Positions 62,481 through 64,000 of a stretch of 64,000 nt of DNA are shown in pieces; position 1 is the first letter of the stretch, and each line of letters opens with the position of its first letter. The stretch lies in assembly GCA_029558835.1 (NCBI GenBank), contig JAKQDH010000133.1, positions 1 to 64,000 of the forward strand, written 5' to 3'. The DNA is from Planctomycetota bacterium (lineage in GTDB: Bacteria > Planctomycetota > Phycisphaerae > UBA1845). The notes below the pieces were generated by a model. The model was given only the letters and a program-made list of their open reading frames with translations. It was not told the origin of the DNA and made no database searches. Made by a program: the position numbers and the translations under genes.

Positions 62481-63188
62481 CTACGGCAGCGGGGTGCAGA
62501 ATCGCTCCCAACGAGGCAGGTAGTAGTGCTGGGGATCAAAGGAGAGTGCGATCGCGCGGGCGCGGCCGACGATCCGGTTGCGCGGCACGAACCCGAAGTA
62601 ACGCGAATCCCGGCTCTCGTCGCGGTTGTCGCCCATGACGAAGTAATGCCCGGCCGGCACCGTGAGCGGCCCGAAACTGCGCGGTGCCAACACCCCCGGC
62701 GTGGCCATCACCGGATGCCCGCGACCGCCCAACGTCTCCTCGGCGCACACGTGCTTCGCACGCTCGGCCGGGTCCAGGTCCTCGAGTACGTCCTGGGCCA
62801 GGCGACCATACGGCGCTGCTTCGCCGTTAAGCACCAGGCGGTTGTTCTCCAGCGCAATACTGTCCCCCGGCAGGCCGATGACACGCTTGACGAGGCGCCG
62901 CCCGCTGTCCGGCTCAAACAGCACCACCACGTCCCCGCGCTGCGGATCCCCCCAGCGTGCGAGATGCCACGTCGTGAACGGCACCTTCAGGTCATAGGCG
63001 AGCTTGTTAACGAGGATGCGATCACCTTCCAGGATCGTCGGCTTCATTGACCCCGTCGGTACGTCGTTCCAGTCCGCCACGGCCGAGCGGAACGACCCCA
63101 GGACGATGGCCACCACCAGCAGCGGCTTGCCCCAGTTGTGCCAGAAGCGCCGCCCCCAAGACCGTACCGTCCCCCGTGGCTGTGCCAT
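62481..63188 (-). CDS. lepB: Signal peptidase I
   Basis: Membrane serine protease that removes Sec/Tat signal peptides; 235 residues. Membrane helix at ~20-38 (PLLVVAIVLGSFRSAVAD). The catalytic Ser is in DVPTGSMKPTILEGD (~46), the catalytic Lys in LVKRVIGLPGDSI (~100), and box E is in HYFVMGDNRDESRDSRYFGFV. This window encodes many exported proteins that it could process. It stands alone on the minus strand. Confidence 0.94.
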   Translation of the reverse strand: MAQPRGTVRSWGRRFWHNWGKPLLVVAIVLGSFRSAVADWNDVPTGSMKPTILEGDRILVNKLAYDLKVPFTTWHLARWGDPQRGDVVVLFEPDSGRRLVKRVIGLPGDSIALENNRLVLNGEAAPYGRLAQDVLEDLDPAERAKHVCAEETLGGRGHPVMATPGVLAPRSFGPLTVPAGHYFVMGDNRDESRDSRYFGFVPRNRIVGRARAIALSFDPQHYYLPRWERFCTPLP

Positions 63189-63429
63189 CGCCGTCCTCCC
63201 GTAGCCGGTTCCCGAGTCCTGACGGCGGCCCCCCCGCCGAGGCCCCTTGCCCGGCTGCTGAGTCTACGCCATCCGGCCGGGCGGGTTCGGCCGCCTGACA
63301 CAACCTTACCATCCGCCAACAGCGTGCTACCCGGACTCCAACGCCACCTGGCCCGCCCACCCCCGCTGGGCAGCCCCCATCGCGTATGTTATCCTCCCCG
63401 CCGTGAAGGTACCCAGATCAGGAGACATC

Positions 63430-63738
63430 ATGATGCGTTCGACGCTACACGCTTCTTTGTGCCTGTTCCTGACCGCCTGCGTGCTGGCCTTGGCCGGCTG
63501 TGCTAAGGACAAGCTCACCCGAGAGCGGTTTGACATGGTCCAGCAGCACATGACGACCCAGGCCCAGGTGGCCGACCTGCTCGGCGAGCCGACCGAGCAA
63601 CTCGGCAGCCAGTGGTTCTTTGAACGTCACGACCGCGGCGTGACGGTCTTGATCGACTTCGATCAGGAAGGGCAGGTCGCGCGGAAGCAATGGATCGACG
63701 CCAACACCCGCGAGTGGTTCGACTCACACGAGAAGTGA
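63430..63738 (+). CDS. Small lipoprotein with BamE/SmpA-like domain
   Basis: A 102-residue lipoprotein. ATG 63430 follows AGGAG; ATG 63433 is an alternative. A hydrophobic signal (LCLFLTACVLALAGC) ends in a lipobox with LAGC. The mature part has LTRERFDMVQQHMTTQAQVADLLGEP, the BamE/OmlA-type 'L-T-x-E-x-F..I..GMT..EV..LLG.P' pattern, and a following strand region (QWFFERHDRGVTVLIDFD). In Gram-negative bacteria this family helps outer-membrane protein assembly or envelope stability. No bam genes are nearby. Confidence 0.78.
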   Translation: MMRSTLHASLCLFLTACVLALAGCAKDKLTRERFDMVQQHMTTQAQVADLLGEPTEQLGSQWFFERHDRGVTVLIDFDQEGQVARKQWIDANTREWFDSHEK

Positions 63739-64000
63739 CCCCGCCGGGGTGCCCGAGTCCAGGCAAGGTCCGCCCCACCGCGGGCCGGACCAGCTTCGCG
63801 GTGCCGACCCCGTCGCACCTCCTTCCCTTCCCCCCCCAGCGGCGGGTTGCCCGGGGCTGAAGTGGGGGCGCGTCCTGTTGCGTAGGCTTCTACCGGCGGC
63901 GACTGCGCCCGCAGCGCCGCTACCGCCACGCTACAAAGCTGCTCGGTGCCCATTGGTCGACGACCGATAACCAACAATCGTCCGATTTATGTTTGCCAAC

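Noticed and set aside
1..64000. CRISPR arrays, rRNA genes, prophage and integrase/att sites
   Set aside because: No regularly spaced direct repeats, no rRNA sequence, no tRNA-adjacent integrase and no phage structural genes were seen. The only mobile traces are the truncated IS1380 gene and short repeat elements.

Overview
The window looks like a chromosomal segment of a GC-rich planctomycete, probably of the Phycisphaerae type (inference). The signs are a prepilin with the H-x9-DG motif, a PEP-CTERM surface protein beside a dockerin-like paralogue, an ECF sigma factor next to a membrane Ser/Thr kinase, a sulfatase-fold/TPR protein, and secreted proteins ending in a shared 'DPF...DYVFWP' module. 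I saw no rRNA, no convincing tRNA, no CRISPR array and no phage.

Layout. 0-1 kb: 5'-truncated IS1380-type transposase. 1.1-5.1 kb: ferrous-iron operon (DtxR-FeoA regulator, FeoA, FeoB, Cys-rich membrane protein, unknown, HemP), closed by a clear intrinsic terminator; a hairpin plus T-run and a 22-bp palindrome lie between feoA and feoB. 5.1-13.2 kb: secreted/exported proteins (two paralogues with different C-termini, a prepilin, a DUF4405 membrane protein, a subtilase, DsbD). 13.2-14.2 kb: gene-poor stretch with a strong sigma70-like promoter and structured sequence. 14.2-18.1 kb: rny, ymdB-like, tyrS. 18.3-25.8 kb: secreted sialidase-like protein, secreted esterase, xylulokinase. 25.8-28.5 kb: rfbB-rfbD-glycosyltransferase operon. 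28.9-30.7 kb: two-gene AAA ATPase + TOPRIM/DUF4276-like cassette, a candidate defence module. 30.9-34.5 kb: sulfatase-fold/TPR protein and a cation/proton antiporter.

34.8-48.2 kb is a type IV pilus cluster: small membrane protein, pilM, pilN, pilO, pilP-like, secretin, TPR lipoprotein, STAS protein, pilB, pilT, pilC, then on the opposite strand a second STAS protein overlapping a second GspE/PilB ATPase. STAS next to a pilus ATPase, twice, suggests partner-switch control of the motors. 48.5-53.1 kb is accessory and decayed: cyclase, zinc-ribbon protein, secreted unknown, a TIR-like gene fragment, a ParD-type antitoxin with a probably leaderless start, a ParE-type toxin gene broken by an amber codon, and a 5'-truncated 5-formyltetrahydrofolate cyclo-ligase. 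53.1-57.4 kb: ECF sigma factor and a kinase fused to a long predicted extracellular beta-structure. 57.7-63.8 kb: flagellin, pyrF, an Arg-rich unknown, signal peptidase I and a BamE-like lipoprotein.

A dispersed palindromic repeat family occurs at about 15.8, 25.8, 46.2, 59.8-60.0 and 61.0 kb; two inverted copies flank pyrF. Start codons were chosen from Shine-Dalgarno sequences and family N-termini and often lie downstream of the longest reading frame.
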